Below are positions 33,646 through 42,431 of a DNA stretch of 64,000 nt, piece by piece. Position 1 is the first letter of the stretch; each line of letters begins with the position of its first letter. A model generated the notes under the pieces. That model was given only the letters and a program-made list of their open reading frames with translations. It was not told where the DNA came from and ran no database searches. The stretch comes from JAZKFT01 sp040386335. Lineage in GTDB: Bacteria; Bacteroidota; Bacteroidia; Chitinophagales; Chitinophagaceae. The stretch lies in assembly GCA_040386335.1 (NCBI GenBank), contig JAZKFT010000012.1, positions 62,001 through 126,000 of the forward strand, given 5' to 3'. The position numbers were made by a program, and so were the translations under genes.

Positions 33646-35623
33646 ACATTTTTACCCGAATAACGGTAAACGAATAGGGTGCCAATGAAAGGCCGATATT
33701 CTTTCCTTTAATATCCATTACTGATTCCTGTGGTGCAATTGTAGTTGGATTATCAAGGGTGTTGATGGTTAAAAGGTCTGCACTTTTCAGCACGGTAACG
33801 TTGGCTTGTTTGGGCATTTTCTTTATGCCATCCATTTTAGCTTCGTAGGCCTGCTCCTTATCCGAAGTATTTACCAGTTTCAGAATTACTTCATTGGTTT
33901 GTTTGTCGATACAGGAAGATGCATACAAACCGTTTTTGCCGGCAATAATAGAATCGTTTATCAACGTGGGTACCACCTGAGACCCTTTGTTAAGTGAGTA
34001 CAATTTTTGAACATAGTAATTGGGTGTTCCAAAACTGCGGAGGTTGTCTACCCAGATCATATCGGGCGCCCATTGCCAGCCTTCTGCATGGGCAAATAAG
34101 GGGGCATAGGAAGCCATGGTCACCACATCGGCATTGCGCTCCAGGCCGGTTAAGAATGCGGCTTCGGCAATGGCGGTTTGCCAGTTGTTTTTATTGTCTA
34201 CACTTACCGTTTTATCGCTTTGCGCAGCGTATTCGCCGGCAAATATTTTAGGGCCTTTGCGGTCGTAATTGTCGTAGCGGCTGGCATTTTGCAAAAACCA
34301 TTCCGGTCTGCGGTAATAGTGTTCATCGATAATATCCGCATTCATTTTCCGCAGTTCACCGTTCAGGTAGTCAAAACGATCGCCATTGGGATCGGTGCCC
34401 GAACTGTTTACGAGTTTGAAATCAGGATATTTTGCCTTAATGGCTTTTGTAAAAACTTTCAAACGTTCCAGGTATTGTGGCCCCCAGTTTTCATTACCCA
34501 CACCCATCATTTTTAAATTAAAAGGTGCCGGGTGGCCCATATCGGCCCGGGCTTTGCCATAGGGAGAACTTACTGGTCCATTGGCAAATTCTATCAGGTC
34601 GAGTGCATCCTGAACATATGGATCCAGCTGGTCCAGCGGCACTGTTTCGGCTGTATTGAACTGGCAGGCCATCCCGCAATTTAATATGGGTAAGGGTTCG
34701 GCCCCAATATCTTCAGCCAGCTGGAAGTACTCAAAAAATCCAAGTCCGAAAGTCTGGAAATAATCAGGTGCCGGCTTGTGCGCAAACTCTGTATTCCAGC
34801 GGTTGACGATCAGTTGTCTTTCTTCTATCGGCCCGATGGTTTTTTTCCATTGATAACGGGTGGCCAATTCATGACCTTCCACAATACAGCCGCCAGGGAA
34901 ACGGATAAATCCGGGCTTCATATCGGCCAGCAGTTGAATCATATCTGCCCGCATGCCGCCCGGCCTGTTCTTCCAGGTGTCGCGGGGAAAAAGAGAGATC
35001 ATATCCAGGTCAATGGTGCCATCGCCTTCAAACCAGATCTTCAACTTTGCTTTCGGTTCTGTGGCGCTAGCATCAAAATGTATGGCTGCTTTTGACCATT
35101 TGTCACCGGTGGCCATTGTGATCAGCGTAGCACTGCCAATGTTTTCATTTTTGGAGTTCGATAATTCGATATGCATTTTGATGGTGCCTGCCGGCTGCCG
35201 GTACATCACTGAAAAATCGTATGTCATGGCTTTCTTAATACCCATGCCCCGGAAGCCCTCGTTGACTAACCCTACACTGTTTTTGGATTGGTGCAGCGTT
35301 ACATGCAGGAATCTTGGATTGGCGGTATTGGCCTGCTGGCGATTGGTAACAAGGAAATCGCCTTCTGTATCTGGCTTGCCCAACACTTTCCATCCCATCA
35401 TGGGTTTATAAAATTCAAAGGAGCGGTTTTTGACCAGCTCGGCATAAATGCCACCATCGGCGCCCATATTGATGTCTTCAAAAAACACGCCCCACATGGT
35501 AGGTTGAATCGTGGCCGTTGGCTGGTTCACTTTTACAGTGATCAGGTTATTGTTTTGAGCTTTCGTTTGTACCCCGGTAAGTAAAGCCACTAAAAAAATC
35601 AATTCCCATCTAAATATTTTCAT
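33644..35623 (-). CDS. GH51 alpha-L-arabinofuranosidase
   Basis: 659 residues with a signal peptide (1-22). Residues 25-60 hold PTMWGVFFEDINMGADGGIYAE, typical of the family. A jelly-roll insert follows, then the barrel with the acid/base Glu378 in GVGNENWG and the probable nucleophile Glu464 in FAGEYAA. It removes arabinofuranose side units and ends from arabinan and arabinoxylan. It sits between the two GH43 genes of the locus. The final Met codon and TAG stop are encoded by the edge of the repeat array. Confidence 0.93.
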   Translation of the reverse strand: MKIFRWELIFLVALLTGVQTKAQNNNLITVKVNQPTATIQPTMWGVFFEDINMGADGGIYAELVKNRSFEFYKPMMGWKVLGKPDTEGDFLVTNRQQANTANPRFLHVTLHQSKNSVGLVNEGFRGMGIKKAMTYDFSVMYRQPAGTIKMHIELSNSKNENIGSATLITMATGDKWSKAAIHFDASATEPKAKLKIWFEGDGTIDLDMISLFPRDTWKNRPGGMRADMIQLLADMKPGFIRFPGGCIVEGHELATRYQWKKTIGPIEERQLIVNRWNTEFAHKPAPDYFQTFGLGFFEYFQLAEDIGAEPLPILNCGMACQFNTAETVPLDQLDPYVQDALDLIEFANGPVSSPYGKARADMGHPAPFNLKMMGVGNENWGPQYLERLKVFTKAIKAKYPDFKLVNSSGTDPNGDRFDYLNGELRKMNADIIDEHYYRRPEWFLQNASRYDNYDRKGPKIFAGEYAAQSDKTVSVDNKNNWQTAIAEAAFLTGLERNADVVTMASYAPLFAHAEGWQWAPDMIWVDNLRSFGTPNYYVQKLYSLNKGSQVVPTLINDSIIAGKNGLYASSCIDKQTNEVILKLVNTSDKEQAYEAKMDGIKKMPKQANVTVLKSADLLTINTLDNPTTIAPQESVMDIKGKNIGLSLAPYSFTVIRVKM

Positions 35624-35690
35624 GCAATCGTTTTGTAAATGATAAAACTTGCGGCAATTTAGTTAACTGCCTATACTTCACTATCCTGTT

Positions 35691-37181
35691 CTATTTCTTT
35701 TTACCCCAGATAGCTGTTCCTGCGTTGTTCAAACCGGTAAATACAAGTGTTGATGTTTTCTTGTTTTCCCAATCCCGTTCGCGGCTTACAATCACTTTAT
35801 CGGTAAAGCCATTGCTGTATTTCAGTGTAAGGGTTGGCTCCGTATAGGTCCATGTATTGGCTGCAACGCCGTTAATGGTTCCCCCTGCATTTAAGATAAT
35901 AGTAGCAGCTACCTGCATATCAGGATTTGTTTGTTCATTGCCATAGCCGGGCACAATATTATAACCCATGATGATCTGCTCCCAATCACCCACAAGGTCT
36001 GATTGCGGAATGGAGGCCTGCGTCACATTCGCATAACGCTCCGGCGATACGACCGGCCAGCCGTCCGTGGTCCAGAAGATTTTACGAATGTGGAGATCCA
36101 TGTAAAAACTATTCACTGCCGGCCTCCCCTGGTGGGCCATAAAATAGTTGCCGGCACCATCGTCAAACACGCCTGGGTGCGATACGCCCTGCCAGCCACC
36201 ATGGCCCATAAACTGGTACGGAGCCAGGATCATTGGGCCATGATCGATATTGGTATTGGCATTGACGCCGTTGTAATCCAGGAACGGGCCTTGTGGATTA
36301 TCGCTGCGACACACCCGCACATTGTATTTTGTTTGCAACCAGTCGTAAGCAATAAACAAGTAATATTTATTTAATGCCGGGTTATAAATTATTTCTGCAC
36401 CTTCGATGTTTCCGTTGTATTTACCCGCGGTGAAACCCCTGTTAGCTACCCTTACACCCTTATCGCCGTTTACAGCTGCCAGTCCCGTCGCCGGGTCAAG
36501 TTTTAGCATATAGATGCCATCCCAGGCTGAGCCGTAGTAAAAATATTGTTCACCAGCAGGCGTGGTGATTACCGTTGGGTCAATAGCGTTGGTTTGAATA
36601 GCTGCATCATTTTTAGACACTACTACCAGGCCTTTTTCTACCCACGGCCCTTCGGGAGATGATGAAGTGGCAAGTCCGATAACACTTAACCTGGCCACAG
36701 CACATGAAAGGGAGTAATACATGCGATATTCGCTGCCAACCTTTAGTACATAAGGTGCCCATAAGGCCTCAAAAGCTGTGCCGCCGGATGTGGTTATAAA
36801 CTGTTTGCCCATAGCGGGTACGCCGTTAAACGCCCAGTTTACAAATTTCCATTCTATGAGGTCTTTAGATTTGCGGACCTGGATTCCGGCGGGCACTGCA
36901 GTGCCAAAACCCACGTCAGTTCCGTAGCAGTAATAAGTATCGCCAAACTTTTTAACCGAAGGATCATGCACATTGTACGATCCCCATTTAAGGTAAAAAG
37001 AAAATGGCGCTACATCTGCATATGTGTCGTTAATGGAGTTTATATCGAATGGTGGAACCACAACTACTGTAGTGTCTACACCGCCTGGGCCAACAATGTC
37101 TTTCTTTTTGCAGGAGGGCAAGCTAAAGATGGCTAAACCGGTAAATGCAACCGACCCCAAAATGCTCAGATATTTTTTCAT
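35691..37181 (-). CDS. GH43 arabinanase lipoprotein with C-terminal beta domain
   Basis: 496 residues. The signal ends in a lipobox (LPSC, Cys24), so it is anchored, probably at the cell surface. GH43 catalytic residues: Asp73 in VHDPSV, Asp201 in AIDPTV and Glu260 in NIEGAE. The HPGVFDDGAG and AHQGRP text places it with arabinan-acting GH43 enzymes. The last 100 residues are the extra beta-barrel domain seen in extracellular arabinanases. It probably makes the first cuts in arabinan outside the cell. Next to susD in the same direction. Confidence 0.9.
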   Translation of the reverse strand: MKKYLSILGSVAFTGLAIFSLPSCKKKDIVGPGGVDTTVVVVPPFDINSINDTYADVAPFSFYLKWGSYNVHDPSVKKFGDTYYCYGTDVGFGTAVPAGIQVRKSKDLIEWKFVNWAFNGVPAMGKQFITTSGGTAFEALWAPYVLKVGSEYRMYYSLSCAVARLSVIGLATSSSPEGPWVEKGLVVVSKNDAAIQTNAIDPTVITTPAGEQYFYYGSAWDGIYMLKLDPATGLAAVNGDKGVRVANRGFTAGKYNGNIEGAEIIYNPALNKYYLFIAYDWLQTKYNVRVCRSDNPQGPFLDYNGVNANTNIDHGPMILAPYQFMGHGGWQGVSHPGVFDDGAGNYFMAHQGRPAVNSFYMDLHIRKIFWTTDGWPVVSPERYANVTQASIPQSDLVGDWEQIIMGYNIVPGYGNEQTNPDMQVAATIILNAGGTINGVAANTWTYTEPTLTLKYSNGFTDKVIVSRERDWENKKTSTLVFTGLNNAGTAIWGKKK

Positions 37182-37345
37182 AGTTGCTTTTATTGCGTTG
37201 TGTTTTGCACCAGTTTTCCTAACTGACAGGGTAGGCGCGAAGCTGGCTGCTTGCCATCATTTAGAATAGTATTCATAGAATATTGGGTTTAAAATACGGC
37301 TGAAGGCTCGAACCCCTGCAGTCTTGTGGTTTCGGAAGTATTTTT

Positions 37346-38893
37346 TTAGTACGAAGGGTTTTGCGAATACCCGGGATTGTTGTCTATTTCAGTTTGCGGA
37401 ATCGGGTACAATTCGCGGCCCGGCAGGTACGTGGTCATTTCCGGATCACGACTTTTGAGTAATGCGAGTTTGGTCGCATCGCTTAACCATCCCCAGCGGC
37501 GTATATCATCAAAACGGTGGCCTTCCAGGCAGAATTCCAATAGCCTTTCATGTGCCAGCTGATCTCTCATTTGTGCCTGTGTCATATTGGGCATTGTGGT
37601 GGCCAGGTTTGGTAGCCCCACTCTTGTACGAACCCGCTGTATCAGAGGGTACGCAGCCGCTGTTTGGCTTGTCTCATTCAGACATTCAGCATACATCAGC
37701 AAGATGTCGGCGAAACGTAATATTCTTTCGTTAATGCCGGACTTCCAGTCAAACTCGTCGGGCTTGTTGCCATCTCCATTCTGGTATTTGCGGCAGAATA
37801 AATCATTGAGATCTGCTGCATTGCCACCAAACCTGGTAGCAAAAGGTACACCATATATCATGGCTCCCGGCTTGTTATAAAAAATGGTGGCATCCAGTCT
37901 TGGATCGTCCTGGTTGCTGATTGTTTTCTCTACCAGGAATTCATTAAAAACCGACCTGGTAGGTTGTACATCTGTCCAGCCAAAACTGCGTGGTGCAAAG
38001 GTGATGGCCCTCGCAGAAGTTTTACCCCAGCCCGATGATGGAATACCACCCCAGCCCAGATCCTGGCCGCCTGCTGCCCTTGAAAACTGTACTTCAAAAA
38101 CCGACTCTTTATTGTTCTCTGCCGTTTCTGTAAAGTTGTCTTTGTAGTTCGGCACCAGGTCGTAGACATTTAAGTCTATCACCGCTTTGAACTGTACGGC
38201 GGCTTCAGCATACTTTTTATTAAATAGTAATGCTTTGCCCCAATAACCTAAAGCTGCGCCTTTGGTGGCACGGCCAATATCATCGCCGGTATAAGTAGCT
38301 GGCAACAGTTCCGATGCCTTTTTGAAATCAGCGGCTACCTGGTCCCAACCTGCCTGCTCGGTTGATTGTTTTACAAAAAAATCTGCATTTGTTTTTGGCG
38401 ATTGTGTTGGCAATGCCACTTTTCCAAACAGGTTTACCAAATGGAAGAAATACAAGCCTCTTAAAAAATGCGCTTCGCCAATGATCCTGTTTTTCAAGCC
38501 GGCATCCATTGTAATACCCGGCACATTATCCAGCACCTGGTTGGCGCGGGCAACGCCTTCGTAATAGGATGCAAACGCCCAGCCATAGCCAGCCCCATCC
38601 GCAGTACCCAATGCAAAACGCCCAATATTTCCAAAGGCAGTCCACGGACTGTTACTCTTAATATCATCACCCCTGATATCCAGCAACGCCGGTGTGAAAC
38701 GCATGTACATGCCATCAATTAACAAGGTTCCGTATGCTGCATTTACGCCCTTTACAGCATCGGCACTGTTTTGCCAGAAGGTAGAGGAAGTTTGATCGTT
38801 TGGATTGGCCTGTTCTAATTTTTTACTACAGCTGGTTGCAAATATTGCAGCAACTATCAGTGTTCCGCCTAGTATTGAATTGTATTTTTTCAT
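37346..38893 (-). CDS. SusD/RagB-family surface glycan-binding lipoprotein
   Basis: 515 residues with a lipobox (FATSC, Cys22). Typical SusD features: GEAHFLRGLYFFHLVNLFG in the TPR region, RFADILLMYAECLNE, and the closing LAHERLLEFCLEGHRFDDIRRWG. It lies as a lid on the SusC channel and hands over oligosaccharide. It stands 27 bp downstream of susC in the same direction. The neighbouring enzymes point to arabino-oligosaccharides. Confidence 0.95.
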   Translation of the reverse strand: MKKYNSILGGTLIVAAIFATSCSKKLEQANPNDQTSSTFWQNSADAVKGVNAAYGTLLIDGMYMRFTPALLDIRGDDIKSNSPWTAFGNIGRFALGTADGAGYGWAFASYYEGVARANQVLDNVPGITMDAGLKNRIIGEAHFLRGLYFFHLVNLFGKVALPTQSPKTNADFFVKQSTEQAGWDQVAADFKKASELLPATYTGDDIGRATKGAALGYWGKALLFNKKYAEAAVQFKAVIDLNVYDLVPNYKDNFTETAENNKESVFEVQFSRAAGGQDLGWGGIPSSGWGKTSARAITFAPRSFGWTDVQPTRSVFNEFLVEKTISNQDDPRLDATIFYNKPGAMIYGVPFATRFGGNAADLNDLFCRKYQNGDGNKPDEFDWKSGINERILRFADILLMYAECLNETSQTAAAYPLIQRVRTRVGLPNLATTMPNMTQAQMRDQLAHERLLEFCLEGHRFDDIRRWGWLSDATKLALLKSRDPEMTTYLPGRELYPIPQTEIDNNPGYSQNPSY

Positions 38894-38920
38894 GACGAGA
38901 AAATTTGTTGTGATAAGAAA

Positions 38921-41900
38921 TTAAAAACCTACCTGAACGCCCACCAGGACAGAACGTGGATTGGGGAAAGAACCGAGATCGAAACCGCGGCTGAATAAAC
39001 CGTCACTGATAAAATCAGGATCGTAGCCACGATATTTCGAGAATATTACCAGGTTTTGGCCTGATACATAGGCACGGAAACTCTTGAACACTTTGCCTTT
39101 GAAAATGGTTGATGGCAGTGTATAACCGATCTGCGCATTCTGCAATTTTACATAAGACCCGCTTTCAACAAACCGATCTGAAAAACGGCCGTTTCCGTTG
39201 GGATCGTAAATAACCGGGCGTGGCACATTGGTATTGGTGTTTGTAGGTGTCCAGTAATTCAGCTGATCTGTATGGTGGTTAGAATATTGACCAATCATCA
39301 GGTCGTGGTACACGCCATTGAAGACCTTATTGCCGGCATTCCCCTGTAGGAAAAATGAGGCGTCAAAATTTTTGTAAGAGCAATCAAAATTGAAACCATA
39401 ACTCAGTTTGGGAATGGTGGTGCCGAGGTAAACCCTGTCATCATCGGTAATTTTTCCATCAGGCTTCCCTGTTAATTTACCGTCAGCTCCAGTGCCGTTC
39501 ACATCTTTAAATCTAACATCACCTGGTTTTGCACCTGTTTGGGTTGCATGCGCCGCAACATCCGCGTTGGTATTAAATAAGCCTTCTGTTATAAAGCCAA
39601 ATAATTCGCCTACAGAACGACCTACTTCGGTTTTACTGCCAGTACCATAAATGGGATTATTGGTACCACCCAGTTTGATCACTTTGTTTTTTAACGTAGT
39701 AAGATTGCCACTAACATTATACCTGAAAGCACCAGCCTTGTCACCGTAACTAACAGTAAATTCCATACCTGTATTTTCGGTTGAAGCCGCATTGGTAAAA
39801 ATGGAAGAAGGCACTGAACCTACAGAAAGTGGCAACGGAATATTGGCTAACAAATCTGTTGACTTACGCTTGTAGTATTCAGCAGATACCAATAGCCTGT
39901 TATTGAACAAACCAAGGTCAGCGGCTATATTTAATGTAGCCGTAGCTTCCCATTTGATGGCCGGATCTACCTGCGATACGGTCGTGGCACCGGGAGCCAA
40001 AGTATTGCCGAATACATAGCTGGCATTGGCGTTGATATAGGATTGGAAGAGGTAGTCACCAAAATTCTGATTACCTACTTCTCCATAACCGCCCCTCAAT
40101 TTCAGGCTGCTGATCTGTTTCGGCAAACGGATAAACTTCTCGCTGCTTACATTCCAGGCAGCGGCAACAGAAGAAAAGTCACCGTATTTGTTGGCAGGGC
40201 CGAAACGTGAAGAACCATCCCTGCGATAGTTGGCGGTGAGTAAATAACGATCACCATAATTATAATTGGCACGGCCCAAATAAGAAAGCAGTGTATTGGT
40301 AGATTTATAACTGAACGCAGCCTTATCAGCTGGGTTGGTGATGGAACTGAAAGTAAGGAATTGCAAATCCTGTGTTCCGGATGCAGTAGCGGTAATGTCT
40401 TCGTAATTCCTTGCGAGGTAGGATGTTCCGGCCAACACTTCCAATTTATGTTTTCCTTTTTCCCACTTGTAAGACAGGGTATTCTCTATCTGGCTGGTGT
40501 TATCAATACCATTACGCTGGTTCATGTAATAAACCGTATTGAGGTAATAAAAGCCAAGATCATATTTGGGTTCGTAATGGAAGTTTTTATAATCCGTACG
40601 GTCGTAGCTCACGTTGAGTTTGTACTTTAGGTTTTTGATGATCTCAAATTCACCCCATACATTTCCCAGGAAACGGTTACGGTCGTTGTTATCGGTAACC
40701 AGGTTGCCAAGTCCAATCACATTTAAAGTAATAGCCCTTTGTTTTACATTGTCGGAGCCACCGTATCCCCCTAAGCGGTTGGCATCGTACACAGGCATAG
40801 TGGGGATCGCGGTGAGCATACTCGTAAGTGCGCCGCCAAAAATGGCATGTCCGTAGGTGGTGCCAAAGTTCTGTTTATCACTTTGGGTATAGGCTACTTT
40901 TGCACCATAGGCAAAACGGCCAATTTTTCCCTGCAGGTTACTATTAAAAGTGTACCGATTGTATTCCTGCGGGCCTTTCAATGTGCCTGTTTGGTTAAAA
41001 TAACCCAGGCCCACATTAAAGGTTGCTGCTTCTGTGCCGCCACTCATACTTACGCTATGATCCTGGATATTGCCGGTTTTGTAAAGTTCTTCCTGCCAGT
41101 CGGTATTTACGTTTGAAATAAAAGCCGGATTAGTCGGGTCGTTGCCCGGGGCAATGCCAAGACCGGCATTTACTTCGGCTGCATTGGTAATTTTCTGGTA
41201 GCCAACCCTGTCGGTAAGGCTCATCCGCTGAGCAATTTTTTGGCCACCGTAGTAACCATTATAGCCCACTTTCATTTGCCCTGCCTTCCCTTTTTTGGTG
41301 GTAATAATAATAACACCTTGTGCAGCCCGGCTACCATACAATGCAGCGGAGGAGGCGTCTTTTAATACCTGCATACTTTCTATATCGTTAGGCGAAAAAT
41401 CGTAGGGCGCATCAAGGGGAACACCGTCGATTACAAATAGCGGGCTGTTATTGCCAAAAGTGCTGATACCGCGGATCTTAATTTGCACAAAACCTCCTGG
41501 TTCGCCAGAACCCTGCACGGTAACACCAGCTGCCTGGCCCTGGAGCATTTTAGCGATATCGTAAGTAGCAGTTTTTTTGGCGTCTTCCAGCTTTACCACC
41601 GATACAGAACCAGTCAAATCCTTCTTCCGCTGCGAGCCATAAGCCAATACCACGACATCATCCAGCGGATCGGCTTTGGATTCCATCAATATCGTTAGTG
41701 TATTTGAATTTCCTGTCTGCACTTCCCTGCTATCCATTCCGGTATATGAAACTACCAGGGTAGCATTTTTCGGTGCATCAATACTGAATTTACCGGACGC
41801 ATCGCTTACTACAGCAATTTTCGATTTCTTAATTGATATTGTAGCACCTGCAACCGGCATCCCGGCGGCATTGGTAACGGTTCCGGTTATTTTCCTGTTA

Positions 41901-41998
41901 TCCTGGCCTTGGGCCAAAAATGACAGTAACAGCAAACAGGAAGCCAGCAGTTTCTGCAGGTTCCGTTGCACTTTTTTGAGTTGTGAGTTTCTTTTCAT
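38921..41998 (-). CDS. SusC/RagA-family TonB-linked outer membrane transporter
   Basis: 1025 residues. A signal peptide (to about 31) is followed by a carboxypeptidase-D-like domain (ITGTVTNAAGMPVAGATISI), the plug with GSVSVVKLEDAKK and VQIKIRGISTFGNNSPLFVIDGVP, and the 22-strand barrel ending in VGVQVGF with a terminal Phe. It imports oligosaccharides across the outer membrane using TonB energy, in complex with SusD. First gene of the five-gene arabinan operon. Transcribed away from the regulator genes. Confidence 0.95.
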   Translation of the reverse strand: MKRNSQLKKVQRNLQKLLASCLLLLSFLAQGQDNRKITGTVTNAAGMPVAGATISIKKSKIAVVSDASGKFSIDAPKNATLVVSYTGMDSREVQTGNSNTLTILMESKADPLDDVVVLAYGSQRKKDLTGSVSVVKLEDAKKTATYDIAKMLQGQAAGVTVQGSGEPGGFVQIKIRGISTFGNNSPLFVIDGVPLDAPYDFSPNDIESMQVLKDASSAALYGSRAAQGVIIITTKKGKAGQMKVGYNGYYGGQKIAQRMSLTDRVGYQKITNAAEVNAGLGIAPGNDPTNPAFISNVNTDWQEELYKTGNIQDHSVSMSGGTEAATFNVGLGYFNQTGTLKGPQEYNRYTFNSNLQGKIGRFAYGAKVAYTQSDKQNFGTTYGHAIFGGALTSMLTAIPTMPVYDANRLGGYGGSDNVKQRAITLNVIGLGNLVTDNNDRNRFLGNVWGEFEIIKNLKYKLNVSYDRTDYKNFHYEPKYDLGFYYLNTVYYMNQRNGIDNTSQIENTLSYKWEKGKHKLEVLAGTSYLARNYEDITATASGTQDLQFLTFSSITNPADKAAFSYKSTNTLLSYLGRANYNYGDRYLLTANYRRDGSSRFGPANKYGDFSSVAAAWNVSSEKFIRLPKQISSLKLRGGYGEVGNQNFGDYLFQSYINANASYVFGNTLAPGATTVSQVDPAIKWEATATLNIAADLGLFNNRLLVSAEYYKRKSTDLLANIPLPLSVGSVPSSIFTNAASTENTGMEFTVSYGDKAGAFRYNVSGNLTTLKNKVIKLGGTNNPIYGTGSKTEVGRSVGELFGFITEGLFNTNADVAAHATQTGAKPGDVRFKDVNGTGADGKLTGKPDGKITDDDRVYLGTTIPKLSYGFNFDCSYKNFDASFFLQGNAGNKVFNGVYHDLMIGQYSNHHTDQLNYWTPTNTNTNVPRPVIYDPNGNGRFSDRFVESGSYVKLQNAQIGYTLPSTIFKGKVFKSFRAYVSGQNLVIFSKYRGYDPDFISDGLFSRGFDLGSFPNPRSVLVGVQVGF

Positions 41999-42431
41999 AA
42001 AGCAAGCTTGGTTTTTGGATGTTATTGTAGCAGAGGTTAGTAATGGCGGGAACGGACGTTAGAAATCATAAACGTAATCGGGTAAAATTTTTCGGGGGAA
42101 AAGCGGGGTTCGATAAGAACCTGTTGGATACAGTTTCATATAACAGCAGCATTTTAGTTGTTTGCAATCGGTAAGTGTTAATATTACACTTATTAAAAAT
42201 CGTTAAAAAAAACCGGGTGGCACCGGGCTCTGATGATGATGCCTTGGCATGATCGGGAAGCAGGGTAAAGGTGTTACTATTATTTTTACAGTTGTCATCA
42301 TTTTGTATCATTGTTTCATCAAAAATGCTCAATCTTACATTTTGTAGGGCAACAAAGCCAACCCGAGTTTAACTAACAAAAAATGCTTCTATGCCAACTC
42401 TATTTGCCTTTTTTGTAATGCCTGTAATTGT
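41999..42431. promoter_or_regulatory. Divergent control region of the arabinan locus
   Basis: 433 bp between susC and the sensor kinase, both transcribed outwards. It holds no gene. Two inverted repeats could be regulator sites: AGTGT-7-ACACT at 42174-42190 and ATGCC-TT-GGCAT at 42239-42250. TACGTTTA, near 42072 on the minus strand, is a weak -7 candidate for susC. The response regulator is expected to bind here. Confidence 0.5.
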
